Source: Pantoea cypripedii
GTDB lineage: Bacteria; Pseudomonadota; Gammaproteobacteria; Enterobacterales; Enterobacteriaceae
Length of the DNA: 64,000 bases
Reading direction: 5' to 3'
Assembly (NCBI RefSeq): GCF_011395035.1
Contig: NZ_CP024768.1
Coordinates: 2,207,286 to 2,271,285, forward strand
Positions 25,464 through 34,760 of this stretch are shown piece by piece. The position numbers were made by a program, and so were the translations under genes. Each line of letters starts with the position of its first letter. Positions within the stretch are counted from its first letter, which is position 1. The notes below the pieces were generated by a model that saw nothing but the letters and a program-made list of their open reading frames with translations, was not told where the DNA came from and ran no database searches.

Positions 25464-27530
25464 ATGAACAACGTCAGAACCGGATTGATCTGGTTAGCGG
25501 TGGCGTTAATTGGTGCCGCATCGTTTGCCATGCTGGCGCTCAGCCGTGGCGAACACGTTAACGCGGTCTGGCTGGTGATTGCTGCCGTGGCCTGTTACAG
25601 CATTGCTTATCGTTTCTATAGCCTGTTTATCGCCCGCCGCATTTTCGAGCTGGATGATCGTCGCCGTACTCCGGCGGAGCGTTTCAATGATGGTCTGGAT
25701 TATGTGCCGACCAATAAGTGGGTGCTGTTCGGCCATCACTTTGCGGCCATCGCCGGTGCCGGTCCGCTGGTCGGCCCAATCCTTGCCGCCCAAATGGGTT
25801 TTCTGCCGGGCACTATCTGGATCCTGGTCGGCGTGATGCTGGCCGGTGCGGTTCAGGATTTCCTGGTGTTGTTTATCTCCACCCGTCGTGATGGCCGTTC
25901 GCTGGGCGAAATGGCGCGGCAGGAGCTCGGGGCCTTTGCCGGGGTGATCACCATGCTCGGCGCACTGGGCGTGATGATCATTATTCTCTCAGCCCTCGCC
26001 CTGGTGGTCGTCAAAGCGCTGGCAAACAGCCCGTGGGGGTTGTTCACCATCGCCGCCACCATTCCGATCGCCTTGTTTATGGGCGTGTATATGCGCTTCC
26101 TGCGTCCGGGAAAAATCGCTGAAGTCTCGATTATCGGCTTCGTGCTGATGATGGCGGCGATCATTTTTGGCGGCGATATCGCACAACATCCTTTCTGGGG
26201 ACCGTTCTTTACCCTGAAAGGCACCGAACTGACCTGGGTGCTGGTGATTTATGGCTTTGTCGCCTCTTCACTGCCGGTGTGGCTGCTGCTGGCCCCGCGT
26301 GATTACCTCTCTACCTTCCTGAAAATTGGCGTGATTATTGGCCTCGCCGTCGGCATTTTGTTTGCCATGCCAGAGCTGAAGATGCCCGCCGTCACCAAAT
26401 TTATTGATGGCAGCGGTCCGGTGTTCTCCGGTGCGTTGTTCCCGTTCCTGTTTATCACCATCGCCTGTGGCGCGATCTCCGGCTTCCATGCGCTGGTCTC
26501 CAGCGGCACCACGCCAAAATTGATAGAACGTGAAAGCCATATCCGCTTTATTGGCTATGGCGCGATGCTGATGGAGTCTTTTGTCGCCATCATGGCGCTG
26601 ATTTGCGCCTCAGTGCTTGATCCGGGCGTCTACTTCGCCATGAACGCACCCGCGGCGCTCATCGGCACCACAGTCGAAAATGCTGCGCAGGTGATTAATG
26701 GCTGGGGCTTTGTGGTGACACCGGAAATGCTGACCTCGATTGCCGGTGAAGTGGGCGAAAAAACCATTCTGTCACGCGCCGGTGGCGCACCGACCTTTGC
26801 CGTAGGCATGGCACACATCATCACCGAGGTATTCAACAGCCGCGCAATGATGGCGTTCTGGTATCACTTCGCCATCCTGTTTGAAGCGCTGTTTATCCTC
26901 ACCGCCGTGGATGCGGGGACCCGCGCCTGTCGTTTTATGGTGCAGGATCTGGTGGGCACGGTCGTCCCATCACTGGCGAATAACCGTTCCTGGATTGGCA
27001 ATATGGCCGGGACGACCGTCGCGGTGGCAGGCTGGGGGTTCTTTGTCTACCAGGGCGTGGTGGATCCGCTTGGTGGCATCAATACCCTGTGGCCATTGTT
27101 CGGTATCGGCAACCAGATGCTGGCCTCGATGGCGCTGATCCTTGGCACTGTCGTGCTGTTCAAAATGAAGAAACAACGGTACGCGTGGGTGACCATTTTG
27201 CCCACCGCCTGGCTGTTTATCACCTCAATGACCGCTGGCTGGCAGAAAATTTTTCACGAAAAGCCCTCGATTGGTTTCCTTGCTCAGGCCAACAAATTCC
27301 GTAAGGGACTGGACGAAGGCGTGATTATCGCACCGGCCAAAACCGTGGCTGATATGCAAACCATTGTTTTCAGTAACCAGATAAATGCATTGCTTTGCGG
27401 CTTCTTTATGCTGGTGGCAGTGACCATGCTTATCGCCGCATTCTTTGTTATCCGTCGTGCATTGCGCAGTGAAGTGCCTACCGTACACGAGTCGGCGGTG
27501 TCACTGCGTAAGGAGGTGCGTAATGTCTGA
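25464..27530 (+). CDS. cstA: CstA, pyruvate/peptide transporter
   Basis: A 688-residue integral membrane protein of the CstA family with some sixteen hydrophobic segments and conserved stretches such as HHFAAIAGAGPLVGPILAAQ near residue 90 and GTRACRFMVQDLVG near residue 485. In E. coli CstA and its relative BtsT import pyruvate; CstA is induced by carbon starvation. GGAG precedes the ATG. The stop overlaps the start of the small DUF466 gene, its usual partner. Here it lies next to rnb, unlike E. coli. Confidence 0.93.
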   Translation: MNNVRTGLIWLAVALIGAASFAMLALSRGEHVNAVWLVIAAVACYSIAYRFYSLFIARRIFELDDRRRTPAERFNDGLDYVPTNKWVLFGHHFAAIAGAGPLVGPILAAQMGFLPGTIWILVGVMLAGAVQDFLVLFISTRRDGRSLGEMARQELGAFAGVITMLGALGVMIIILSALALVVVKALANSPWGLFTIAATIPIALFMGVYMRFLRPGKIAEVSIIGFVLMMAAIIFGGDIAQHPFWGPFFTLKGTELTWVLVIYGFVASSLPVWLLLAPRDYLSTFLKIGVIIGLAVGILFAMPELKMPAVTKFIDGSGPVFSGALFPFLFITIACGAISGFHALVSSGTTPKLIERESHIRFIGYGAMLMESFVAIMALICASVLDPGVYFAMNAPAALIGTTVENAAQVINGWGFVVTPEMLTSIAGEVGEKTILSRAGGAPTFAVGMAHIITEVFNSRAMMAFWYHFAILFEALFILTAVDAGTRACRFMVQDLVGTVVPSLANNRSWIGNMAGTTVAVAGWGFFVYQGVVDPLGGINTLWPLFGIGNQMLASMALILGTVVLFKMKKQRYAWVTILPTAWLFITSMTAGWQKIFHEKPSIGFLAQANKFRKGLDEGVIIAPAKTVADMQTIVFSNQINALLCGFFMLVAVTMLIAAFFVIRRALRSEVPTVHESAVSLRKEVRNV

Positions 27531-27819
27531 TGCTATTCACCATTCCCGCAAACCGGCAGGCGCATGGCAAATTCGGCAATGCCTGCCACTGGCAAGCGTG
27601 GCGACTGATGCGCCACGCACCGGCTGGCAACGATTGTGGCGCGGTTTGCAGCAAAGCTTTCGCTTAATGGTCGGCGTGCATGATTATCAAAATTATCTGC
27701 AGCATATGCGTCTGCATCATCCCGGGCAGACACCGATGAATGAGCGCGATTTTTATCGCTACTGCCTCAATGCCCGCTTTCCCAGTGAACCCGGAAAACT
27801 GGGCAAATGCCCTTGTTAA
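27523..27819 (+). CDS. YbdD/YjiX-family small protein (DUF466), CstA partner
   Basis: A 98-residue protein with the DUF466 signature (MVGVHDYQNYLQHMRLHHPG, then ERDFYRYCLNARFPSEPGKL and a final CPC). YbdD/YjiX proteins are encoded next to CstA/BtsT transporters and are needed for pyruvate uptake in E. coli. The ATG at 27523 has AAGGAGG at ideal distance and overlaps the cstA stop by 8 bases, so a frame extended upstream is rejected. The N-terminal 35 residues are longer than in E. coli YbdD (65 residues). Confidence 0.9.
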   Translation: MSDAIHHSRKPAGAWQIRQCLPLASVATDAPRTGWQRLWRGLQQSFRLMVGVHDYQNYLQHMRLHHPGQTPMNERDFYRYCLNARFPSEPGKLGKCPC

Positions 27820-27827
27820 TGCTGCCC

Positions 27828-27852
27828 AGCCCCAAATTTTTGGGGCTTTTTC
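27828..27852 (+). terminator. Intrinsic terminator of cstA operon
   Basis: AGCCCCA, AATTTT loop, TGGGGCT then TTTTT; 9 bases after the stop. Confidence 0.88.
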
Positions 27853-27976
27853 GTGCCATTCATTTATCTAAACAAAAATATATTCGAATTGCACCTTGTG
27901 CTTACGCAAGAGGATGAATACTGTTGCTAAAATAATGAGATACCGCCTGCTGAGCATTCCCCCGGAGGAAGTTTCC

Positions 27977-29959
27977 ATGACCGATGAACAAGGGCAAACG
28001 TTGCTATACACTTTGTTTGGCACCACCAGCCCTCATTGGCGTCTGACAGCAGACAGCGATGCATTGCATTTTGCTGAAGAGGAAAATGCGCATACTAACC
28101 TGGCGGTTCCCCTTACCCCCGCGCAGGCGAGTTTGCTGCGCGCCATGACGGTCATCACTTCCAGTATTAACCTGACGTTATCGCTGCACGGCACCCCTGT
28201 ACCGATGCATTTTGTTGGCCGCAAAGTGAACCAGGCAACCTGGGCGGGCACCGCTTCTGCCTGGGGCGATACCTCATCCGTCGCCCGTGATTTGACCCTT
28301 GGCCTCTCGTTTGCCGAACAGGTGGTTTCTGAGGCCAACTCGGTGATTGTCATCCTTGATCAGCGAGGAAATATTCAACGTTTCAACCGGTTAAGTGAAG
28401 AATACACTGGCCTTAAAGAACACGAAGTGATCGGCCGCAATGTGTTCCAGCTGTTTATGACCAAACAGGAAGCCCAGGCATCACGCCGCAACATCGCCGG
28501 GTTCTTTCGCGATGGGAGTTCTTACGAAGTTGAACGTTGGGTGAAGACGAAAAAAGGTCAACGACTGTTTCTGTTTCGTAATAAGTTCGTCCACAGTGGC
28601 AGTGGCAAAAATGAAATATTTCTCATCTGTTCAGGAACGGATATAACCGAGGAACGCCGTGCCCAGGAGCGTCTGCGCGTACTCGCCAATACCGATACCG
28701 TCACCGGTTTACCTAATCGCAACGCTATTCATCAGCAAATTAGTCTGGCTCTGGAGATGGCGAAAGGCGCGCAAACCGGCGTGGTTTACCTCGATTTGGA
28801 TAATTTTAAAAAGGTCAATGACGCCTATGGTCATATGTTTGGCGACCAGTTGCTCCAGGCCGTATCGTTGGCCATCCTGAGTTGCCTGGGGAAAGATCAA
28901 ACCCTGGCGCGTCTGGGGGGTGACGAGTTTGTGGTGCTGGCGGAAAACACCAGCCAGGCCGCGCTGGAAGCCATGGCCTCACGCATTCTGGAACGGCTGC
29001 GTCAGCCATTCCGTATCGGCCTGATTGAGGTGTACAGCGGTTGCTCGATTGGCATCGCCCTCGCCCCGCTGCATGGCGAAGATCGTGAAAGCCTGATTCG
29101 TAACGCAGATACCGCGATGTACCACGCGAAAGAGAATGGTCGCGGTAAGTTTTGCGTCTTTGCCAGTGAGATGAATCAACGCGTTTTTGAATATCTGTGG
29201 CTCGACACCAACCTGCGTAAAGCGCTGGAGCAGGATCATCTGGTGGTGTATTACCAGCCGAAAGTGGATCGCGATGGCGAGGTGCGTACAGCCGAGGCGC
29301 TGGTACGCTGGAATTCCCCGGAACGTGGTCTGGTGCCACCGGGAGACTTTATCGCTTATGCGGAAGAATCCGGCCTGATTGTGCCGCTTGGCCGCTGGGT
29401 GATGCTCAACGTGCTGCAACAGGTGATCGCCTGGCGCGCGGAAGGCATCTGGTTACGGGTTGCTGTGAATGTCTCGGCGAAGCAGCTGATTGATCAAAGC
29501 ATTTATAGCGATCTGAAGCAGGCACTGGCAGAAAGCAACCTGACGGATTGTCCGATTGATATCGAACTGACCGAAAGTTGTCTGATCGAGAACGAAGCCG
29601 ACGCGCTGAAGCTGATGAAGCAGTTTCAGGAGTTGGGTGCGCAGGTCCATCTCGACGATTTCGGCACCGGTTACTCATCGCTGTCGCAGCTGGCGCGCGT
29701 TCCCATTGACGCAATCAAGCTGGATCAGAGCTTTATTCGTAATATCAATAAGCAGCCGGTGGCACAGTCGTTGGTGCGTGCCATCATGGCAGTGGCCAAA
29801 GCCCTTGAGTTGCAGGTGATTGCCGAAGGTATTGAAACCAAAGCCGAAGAAAAATTTGTTATGGCTAACGGCGTCGATGGGCGTCAGGGTTATCTTTATG
29901 CGAAACCAATGCCCGCAGACCAGCTCGGGCATTGGCTTAAGCATCCTGCCCGCGTTTAA
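27977..29959 (+). CDS. rpfR: RpfR (YciR/PdeR): PAS-GGDEF-EAL receptor for DSF-type signal
   Basis: A 660-residue cyclic-di-GMP enzyme. Residues 1-95 form the N-terminal domain that in RpfR contacts RpfF; a PAS domain follows (SVIVILDQRGNIQRFNRLSE, about 115-230), the fatty-acid signal sensor in Cronobacter and Burkholderia RpfR. Next is GGDEF (LARLGGDEFVVL, about 315, intact active site) and EAL (TAEALVRWNSP, about 440, with DDFGTGYSSL). All catalytic motifs are intact, so it could both make and cut c-di-GMP; signal binding is known to raise phosphodiesterase activity. The start at 27977 is chosen for GGAGGAA 8 bases upstream and matches the E. coli Gmr/PdeR length (661). rpfF lies convergently 15 bases beyond the stop. 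Confidence 0.93.
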   Translation: MTDEQGQTLLYTLFGTTSPHWRLTADSDALHFAEEENAHTNLAVPLTPAQASLLRAMTVITSSINLTLSLHGTPVPMHFVGRKVNQATWAGTASAWGDTSSVARDLTLGLSFAEQVVSEANSVIVILDQRGNIQRFNRLSEEYTGLKEHEVIGRNVFQLFMTKQEAQASRRNIAGFFRDGSSYEVERWVKTKKGQRLFLFRNKFVHSGSGKNEIFLICSGTDITEERRAQERLRVLANTDTVTGLPNRNAIHQQISLALEMAKGAQTGVVYLDLDNFKKVNDAYGHMFGDQLLQAVSLAILSCLGKDQTLARLGGDEFVVLAENTSQAALEAMASRILERLRQPFRIGLIEVYSGCSIGIALAPLHGEDRESLIRNADTAMYHAKENGRGKFCVFASEMNQRVFEYLWLDTNLRKALEQDHLVVYYQPKVDRDGEVRTAEALVRWNSPERGLVPPGDFIAYAEESGLIVPLGRWVMLNVLQQVIAWRAEGIWLRVAVNVSAKQLIDQSIYSDLKQALAESNLTDCPIDIELTESCLIENEADALKLMKQFQELGAQVHLDDFGTGYSSLSQLARVPIDAIKLDQSFIRNINKQPVAQSLVRAIMAVAKALELQVIAEGIETKAEEKFVMANGVDGRQGYLYAKPMPADQLGHWLKHPARV

Positions 29960-29974
29960 CGCTGGTCTGCGAGA

Positions 29975-30841
29975 TTATCCGGCTTTGCGCAGGGACGCGC
30001 TATGACGGTTCTGCAGTTGCACCAGACGCTCCATGTAGGCAATGTCTTTCGGTTCCAGCGTGAAAGCATAATCAACCCAATCCTCCGTAATATCCATTAA
30101 CTCCGCCCTGGAGAGTTGCAACACACGCTGACGCGCTTTCAGCATTGCCCGTACGCCATTCAATTTCGGACGCAGGGTATCGATGAAGGTACGCGTAGCG
30201 CGATAGCTATCGCCCGGCTGGAACACTTTGTCCACCAGTCCGCGGGTTTCATACCATTCCGCGCTGTGTGACTCCCCTTCACAAATTAACTCTTCAGCTA
30301 GCTTCATCCCGGCACGCCGCGCGACTAACGAGTATCCCCCCATGCCGGGGAACAGATTGAAGGCGATTTCCGGGAACCCCAGGCGTGCGCTGTTCTGCGC
30401 CAGAATGAAGTGATGCGCCAGGGCGGCTTCAAAACCACCGCCGAGCGCACTGCCCTCAATCATCGCCAGCGTGACCGCCCCGGTATCAAACCCCTTCGCA
30501 GCTGAATGAATGCAGTCCACACAGGCACGGGCATAGGCACGTAATGCTTCACGCCGGTTGTTGCGAATGCATTCTACAAAGAAACGCAAATCGCCCCCGG
30601 CATTAAACATTTGTGGTACCAGCGATCCCGTCACCCAGAAATCAATCGGCAGACCGGAACGCTGCGCGGCGTAGCTCAGGTTCATGATCTCCTCGATGAG
30701 TTCGTGGTTAAAGCTGGGACGCGGTTGCGCCCGCAGCATCATCCACATGGTGTGCCGCCCTTCCTCATAATAGGCAGCCAGCTGCGTGGTTTGTCCGACT
30801 TCGGTGAACAATCTGCATGTAGGTTGGTTAATCACTGTCAT
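29975..30841 (-). CDS. rpfF: RpfF, DSF-family signal synthase (crotonase fold)
   Basis: A 288-residue crotonase-family enzyme that matches RpfF of Xanthomonas and Cronobacter along its length. The oxyanion segment FNAGGDLRFFVECIR and the two active-site glutamates, in GGGFEAALAHHF and LGFPEIAFNLFPGM, are all in place. RpfF makes cis-2-unsaturated fatty acids (BDSF/DSF) from acyl-ACP by dehydration and thioester cleavage. It is the signal source for the neighbouring RpfR, and the pair forms a complete quorum-sensing unit. E. coli kept only the receptor gene. AGGA precedes the ATG at 30841. Confidence 0.9.
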   Translation of the reverse strand: MTVINQPTCRLFTEVGQTTQLAAYYEEGRHTMWMMLRAQPRPSFNHELIEEIMNLSYAAQRSGLPIDFWVTGSLVPQMFNAGGDLRFFVECIRNNRREALRAYARACVDCIHSAAKGFDTGAVTLAMIEGSALGGGFEAALAHHFILAQNSARLGFPEIAFNLFPGMGGYSLVARRAGMKLAEELICEGESHSAEWYETRGLVDKVFQPGDSYRATRTFIDTLRPKLNGVRAMLKARQRVLQLSRAELMDITEDWVDYAFTLEPKDIAYMERLVQLQNRHSASLRKAG

Positions 30842-30944
30842 AGTCTCATCCTCTGTTTATATGATGCGTTGAACGCAATATCAGCGTAATCCAGAGTGAG
30901 GCCAGACCAAATGAGAGATTGATTTATATAGCAAATTCCAGAGA

Positions 30945-30970
30945 TTTCCCCGACACAGGGGTCGGGGAAA
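30945..30970 (-). terminator. Hairpin between rpfF and kdgT
   Basis: TTTCCCCGAC (30945-30954) paired with GTCGGGGAAA (30961-30970), a 10-bp stem 12 bases beyond the kdgT stop in its direction. It separates kdgT from the rpfF promoter region. Confidence 0.7.
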
Positions 30971-30981
30971 GATTAGCGGGG

Positions 30982-31965
30982 TTACTTGATGGCCGCGCGT
31001 TGCCCTGCTGCAACATGAAAACGCTTAACGCGACGTGAATAAAGCGCCGTAATGATGGGAACCAATACTGAAGTAACAATTACCGATGTCGCCACCAGCG
31101 CGGTTGCCGCCGGGGCAACCGGTTTAAATTGTGGCAGCATTTCGGCAATCAATACCGGCGTTGCCACCGCTGCGCCAGCGGTGCTGGAGGCGGCAATACC
31201 TGCGGTACCATCGCCACCGCCAATCAGACGATCGGCAAGGATTAACGGAATACCAGTGATGATGATCACCGCGACGCCCAGCAGAACACCGAGTAAACCG
31301 GTCTGCGCGATCACCGTTAAATCAATAGTATTGCCGAGCGCGAAGGCAAAAAACGGAATCAGGGTATGCACGGCTTTGCCGAAGAAATCACGCAATTCCG
31401 GGTCGAGGTTGCCAAGCGCAAAACCGACGAGGAATGGCAGCACCGCACCGACAAATACGTGAGGTTCAAACGAGGCGATGCCTGCGGTACCGAGAATCAC
31501 CATGGTCATCAGTGGCCCTGATTCCAGCGACATCAGCACAAAAGCCCCTGCTTCTTCTTTGGAACCATATTGCTGCATGATCGAGGCATACAATCCCCCG
31601 TTGGTCATATCCATCGCGGCCACTAACGCCAGGGTGGAAAGGCCGGCAAACATGCCCACTTCAACGCCATTTTCCGGCATCACGCGTGAAGCGATGGCTG
31701 CCACGACCCAAGCCACGGCAATTTTGGTCAGCACCAGCGTACCGGATTTGCGTAACACGGTACCGGTGGCACTGAGTTTGATGGATGCGCCCATACAGAA
31801 GAACCACACAGCAAGAATGGGTACGGTGCCGGTCATGAGTCCATTGGTGAACGAACCGAAGTATTTGCCCGCGCCGGGCGAAAAGGTGTGGCAAAGCGCG
31901 CCAAGAAACAGCGGGATCAACATCATGCCGCCAGGGATTTTATCGATTGCACGTTTGATATGCAT
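30982..31965 (-). CDS. kdgT: KdgT, 2-keto-3-deoxygluconate permease
   Basis: A 327-residue inner-membrane transporter of the KdgT family with about ten hydrophobic helices, beginning MHIKRAIDKIPGGMMLIPLF and containing the conserved LIGGGDGTAGIAASSTAGAA stretch near residue 240. It imports 2-keto-3-deoxygluconate, the pectin breakdown intermediate, which fits a plant-associated host. No kdgK or kdgA is adjacent. The terminator at 30945 follows. Confidence 0.93.
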   Translation of the reverse strand: MHIKRAIDKIPGGMMLIPLFLGALCHTFSPGAGKYFGSFTNGLMTGTVPILAVWFFCMGASIKLSATGTVLRKSGTLVLTKIAVAWVVAAIASRVMPENGVEVGMFAGLSTLALVAAMDMTNGGLYASIMQQYGSKEEAGAFVLMSLESGPLMTMVILGTAGIASFEPHVFVGAVLPFLVGFALGNLDPELRDFFGKAVHTLIPFFAFALGNTIDLTVIAQTGLLGVLLGVAVIIITGIPLILADRLIGGGDGTAGIAASSTAGAAVATPVLIAEMLPQFKPVAPAATALVATSVIVTSVLVPIITALYSRRVKRFHVAAGQRAAIK

Positions 31966-32160
31966 ATTAGTGTCACCTGTACTGAGCCAGAGGGAGGTGC
32001 GTTAAACTTTGCCAACAGGCATGGCAGGCAAGATAACGGCTCCAGACTGGCAAAAAAGTGATCCCTAATGTATTTATGAAACGTTGTTTTATTTTTATTG
32101 GTTTATCATTTTATTTTTTGATCATGCTCGCCATACCAGTTCGATTTGGCCGATAAAAAA

Positions 32161-32178
32161 GGGCGCCAGATGGCGCCC
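32161..32178 (-). terminator. Intrinsic terminator of the araD-type gene
   Basis: GGGCGCCA, GA, TGGCGCCC; on the minus strand followed by six U (32155-32160). It begins 13 bases past the stop. Confidence 0.85.
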
Positions 32179-32190
32179 TGTCAGTGTTTG

Positions 32191-32889
32191 TCACTTCTGC
32201 CCATACCAGGCATTTTTGCCGTGCTTTCTCAGGTAGTGCAGGTCCAGCAGGGTTTGTGAGATTGAGGGTAGCTCCTGACGTAGCTGTTCCGTATGCAGCG
32301 CCATATAGGCGACTTCTTCCAGCACCACCGCGCTATGTACGGCGGCATCGGCATCTTTACCCCAGGCAAAGGGGCCATGAGAATTGACTAACGCGGCAGG
32401 GATGGCCGTCGGGGCGATCTCGCGTTTAGCGAAAGTTTCGATGATCACCTGCCCGGTGTTCCACTCATACTCCTGTTCAATTTCTTCCCGCTCCATCGCC
32501 CGGGTGCAGGGAATGGTGCCATAGAAATCGTCAGCATGAGTGGTTCCCCAGGCCGGGATATCCCGCCCGGCCTGCGCCCAGATGGTAGCGTGACGCGAAT
32601 GGGTATGCACGATACCGCCAATATCCGGCCAGGCAAGATACAGCGCACGGTGCGTTGCGGTATCTGATGATGGGCGCATTTTCCCCTCCACCACCTTGCC
32701 GCTTTCCAGTTCCACCACCACCATGTCGTCGCGCTGCATGTTGGCGTATTTCACCCCGGAAGGTTTGATCACCAGTAAGCCGCTGGCACGGTCGATAGCA
32801 CTGACATTGCCCCAGGTAAAGGTCACCAGGTTATAACGTGGTAAATCCAGATTGGCTTCCAGTACCTGTTGTTTCAACGCTTCCAGCAT
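32191..32889 (-). CDS. L-ribulose-5-phosphate 4-epimerase (AraD/UlaF/SgbE type)
   Basis: A 232-residue class II aldolase-like epimerase that interconverts L-ribulose 5-phosphate and D-xylulose 5-phosphate. The metal-binding histidines are visible in GGIVHTHSRHATIWA (about residues 92-106) and NSHGPFAWG (about 170). AraD, UlaF and SgbE share this fold and reaction, and no arabinose, ascorbate or xylulose genes are adjacent, so the pathway cannot be chosen. The ATG at 32889 is preferred to a frame extended by 17 codons because GGAG lies 9 bases upstream and the family start is MLEALKQQV. Confidence 0.9.
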   Translation of the reverse strand: MLEALKQQVLEANLDLPRYNLVTFTWGNVSAIDRASGLLVIKPSGVKYANMQRDDMVVVELESGKVVEGKMRPSSDTATHRALYLAWPDIGGIVHTHSRHATIWAQAGRDIPAWGTTHADDFYGTIPCTRAMEREEIEQEYEWNTGQVIIETFAKREIAPTAIPAALVNSHGPFAWGKDADAAVHSAVVLEEVAYMALHTEQLRQELPSISQTLLDLHYLRKHGKNAWYGQK

Positions 32890-33239
32890 GTTTTTTCTCC
32901 AGCAAGATGTGATGGAGAAATTGTGCAAAGCCTGCGGCAAAAACGTTATGGAGGGAATGGCTGTAAAAGCAGCGGAAAGTGGCTGAGGGCGTAAAAATGT
33001 GGCGTGAATTAGGAGTTTTCTATCTTCGGAAAAATTCCGTAATGATTAGACTTGTCCCCAGCCAACCGTGGAGCGCTTTTGCTCCCCTGCGGCAAGGTTA
33101 ACACGCTGTTTTCGCATTCGGGCTGCGGATTGCAGGCTTAAGGATGAGGACCGTGATGACATAACGGTGTGAAACAGTTTCAGGGAGCAACGCCTATACT
33201 TTAAGGGTTGCCTCTGTATGTACAATCAAGGAGAAGTTT
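32890..33239. other. Intergenic region between the araD-type gene and osmB
   Basis: About 350 bases with no supported gene. It holds the promoters of both flanking genes, including a sigmaS-like osmB promoter, and an inverted repeat CGGAAAAATTCCG near 33028. Confidence 0.6.
33194..33200 (+). promoter_or_regulatory. SigmaS-like -10 of osmB
   Basis: CGCCTATACTTTAAGG contains CTATACT preceded by C, the extended -10 favoured by sigmaS. It lies 40 bases upstream of osmB, a gene known to depend on sigmaS and osmotic stress in E. coli. Confidence 0.55.
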
Positions 33240-33455
33240 ATGACAACAACAATGAAACGTCTGACCGCAGCCGTACTGGCGACCACTTTAGTTATCACCC
33301 TGAGCGGTTGTTCAAACTGGTCCAAACGCGATCGTAACACCGCCATCGGTGCGGGTGCTGGCGCGATTGGTGGTTCGGTTCTGACTAACGGCAGTGCATT
33401 GGGTACCATTGGTGGTGCCGCAGTGGGTGGCATTATCGGCCATCAGGTCCACTAA
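33240..33455 (+). CDS. osmB: OsmB, osmotically inducible lipoprotein
   Basis: A 71-residue lipoprotein with signal peptide and lipobox LSGCS (cysteine near residue 23), followed by a glycine-rich hydrophobic stretch typical of OsmB (TAIGAGAGAIGGSVL). AAGGAG precedes the ATG. Known to be induced by osmotic stress and in stationary phase; its action is unknown. It ends before the yciH-side terminator. Confidence 0.92.
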   Translation: MTTTMKRLTAAVLATTLVITLSGCSNWSKRDRNTAIGAGAGAIGGSVLTNGSALGTIGGAAVGGIIGHQVH

Positions 33456-33497
33456 AGGACCCTACATAATATAAGGCTACGCAGCGCATCTACAGTA

Positions 33498-33522
33498 CAG
33501 GGCCACTCATTGAGTGGCCCTG
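33498..33522. terminator. Terminator between osmB and yciH
   Basis: CAGGGCCACTCA and TGAGTGGCCCTG form a 12-bp stem with a one-base gap, followed by CTTTTATTT on the plus strand. It ends osmB; the convergent yciH ends at 33530. Confidence 0.85.
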
Positions 33523-33529
33523 CTTTTAT

Positions 33530-33853
33530 TTAGCCGCCAGCGAGTTTCACTTTCATCCCTTTGGCTTCCAGCAACGATTTAAGCAGATCGCGCTTGTCGC
33601 CCTGAATTTCAATCACGCCATCTTTCACTGCGCCACCACAGCCACACTTTTTCTTCAGTTCGGCAGCCAGTTTCGCTAACGCATCATCATCCAGGTCGAC
33701 ACCGGTTATCAGGCAGACGCCCTTACCTTTGCGACCACTGGTCTGGCGCTGAATACGCACCACGCCATCGCCTTTCGGCCGCTGTGCTTTCTCTTCAGCG
33801 GGTGTAATACGCCCGGTTTCGGTGGAATAAACCAGCGGATTGTCCTGAGCCAT
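33530..33853 (-). CDS. yciH: YciH, SUI1/eIF1-like translation factor
   Basis: A 107-residue protein of the SUI1/eIF1 family, with the conserved basic patch VVRIQRQTSGRKGKGVCLI and C-terminal KKCGCGGAVKDGVIEIQGD. It has IF3-like discriminator activity reported in E. coli. The start overlaps the pyrF stop by one base, so both are in the lapAB-pyrF-yciH transcription direction. Confidence 0.95.
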   Translation of the reverse strand: MAQDNPLVYSTETGRITPAEEKAQRPKGDGVVRIQRQTSGRKGKGVCLITGVDLDDDALAKLAAELKKKCGCGGAVKDGVIEIQGDKRDLLKSLLEAKGMKVKLAGG

Positions 33854-34560
33854 TAGCCCTCCTGTAAACTGCGCAGAATTTGCTGCAATGTCGCCGCAGG
33901 ATCGGCTGATTGGGTGATCGGACGCCCAATCACCATATAATCAACCCCAGCCTGCTTTGCCTGCTGCGGTGTCATAATGCGACGCTGATCGCCCGCATCG
34001 CTGCCTGCCGGACGAATACCCGGCGTGACCAGCGCAAAATCCCTGCCAATCACCTGCTTAAAATGCGCGGCTTCCTGAGCGGAGCAGACCACGCCATCAA
34101 GACCGCAATCATGTGTCAGGCGCGCCAGACGTTCTGCCTGCGCCGCCGGTGACAGAGTAATACCCAGACCTTTGAGATCCTCTTCATCCATGCTGGTCAG
34201 TACCGTTACGGCAATCAACAATGGAGCATCGTTACCATATGACACCAGCGCCTCACGCGCCGCATTCATCATGCGCGCCCCGCCGCTGGCGTGCACATTC
34301 ACCATCCACACGCCCAAATCCGCTGCCGCAGCAACGGCATGTGCCGTGGTGTTAGGGATATCATGAAATTTGAGGTCGAGGAAAATCTCGAAACCACGCG
34401 CCTGTAGCGTTTTTACCAGCGATGGGCCAAACAGCGTGAACATCTCTTTGCCAACTTTCAGACGGCATTGGCTGGGGTCGATCCGATCGACAAATTGCAG
34501 TGCGCTGTCGAGATTATGATAGTCGAGTGCCACCAGAATAGGTGAAGTGGTAACAGGCAT
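33853..34560 (-). CDS. pyrF: PyrF, orotidine 5'-phosphate decarboxylase
   Basis: A 235-residue OMP decarboxylase giving UMP in pyrimidine synthesis. The active-site signature is FLDLKFHDIPNTTAHAV (about residues 59-75), carrying the Lys and Asp catalytic residues. Beginning ILVALDYHNLDSALQFVD. Followed by yciH with coupled start. Confidence 0.96.
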   Translation of the reverse strand: MPVTTSPILVALDYHNLDSALQFVDRIDPSQCRLKVGKEMFTLFGPSLVKTLQARGFEIFLDLKFHDIPNTTAHAVAAAADLGVWMVNVHASGGARMMNAAREALVSYGNDAPLLIAVTVLTSMDEEDLKGLGITLSPAAQAERLARLTHDCGLDGVVCSAQEAAHFKQVIGRDFALVTPGIRPAGSDAGDQRRIMTPQQAKQAGVDYMVIGRPITQSADPAATLQQILRSLQEG

Positions 34561-34760
34561 AACGTTTCCTCAGTTACAGGCACCCGCAGGCGCGTTAGAC
34601 AAACGGCAAGCATTCTACCTGCGTGTCCTGGTGACGACAATCGCAGTACTGCGATTAACCCCCTGATTGGCTGCTGGCATCACTTGGCCAGAGCTTGTCA
34701 ATGTGGAGCTGCCATTTGTATGTTGTAACTATATCGCTATTTTTTTTATAATGACGACCA

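Noticed and set aside
28033..29944. Long frames antisense to rpfR
   Set aside because: Shadow frames of a well-supported gene with high GC at wobble positions.
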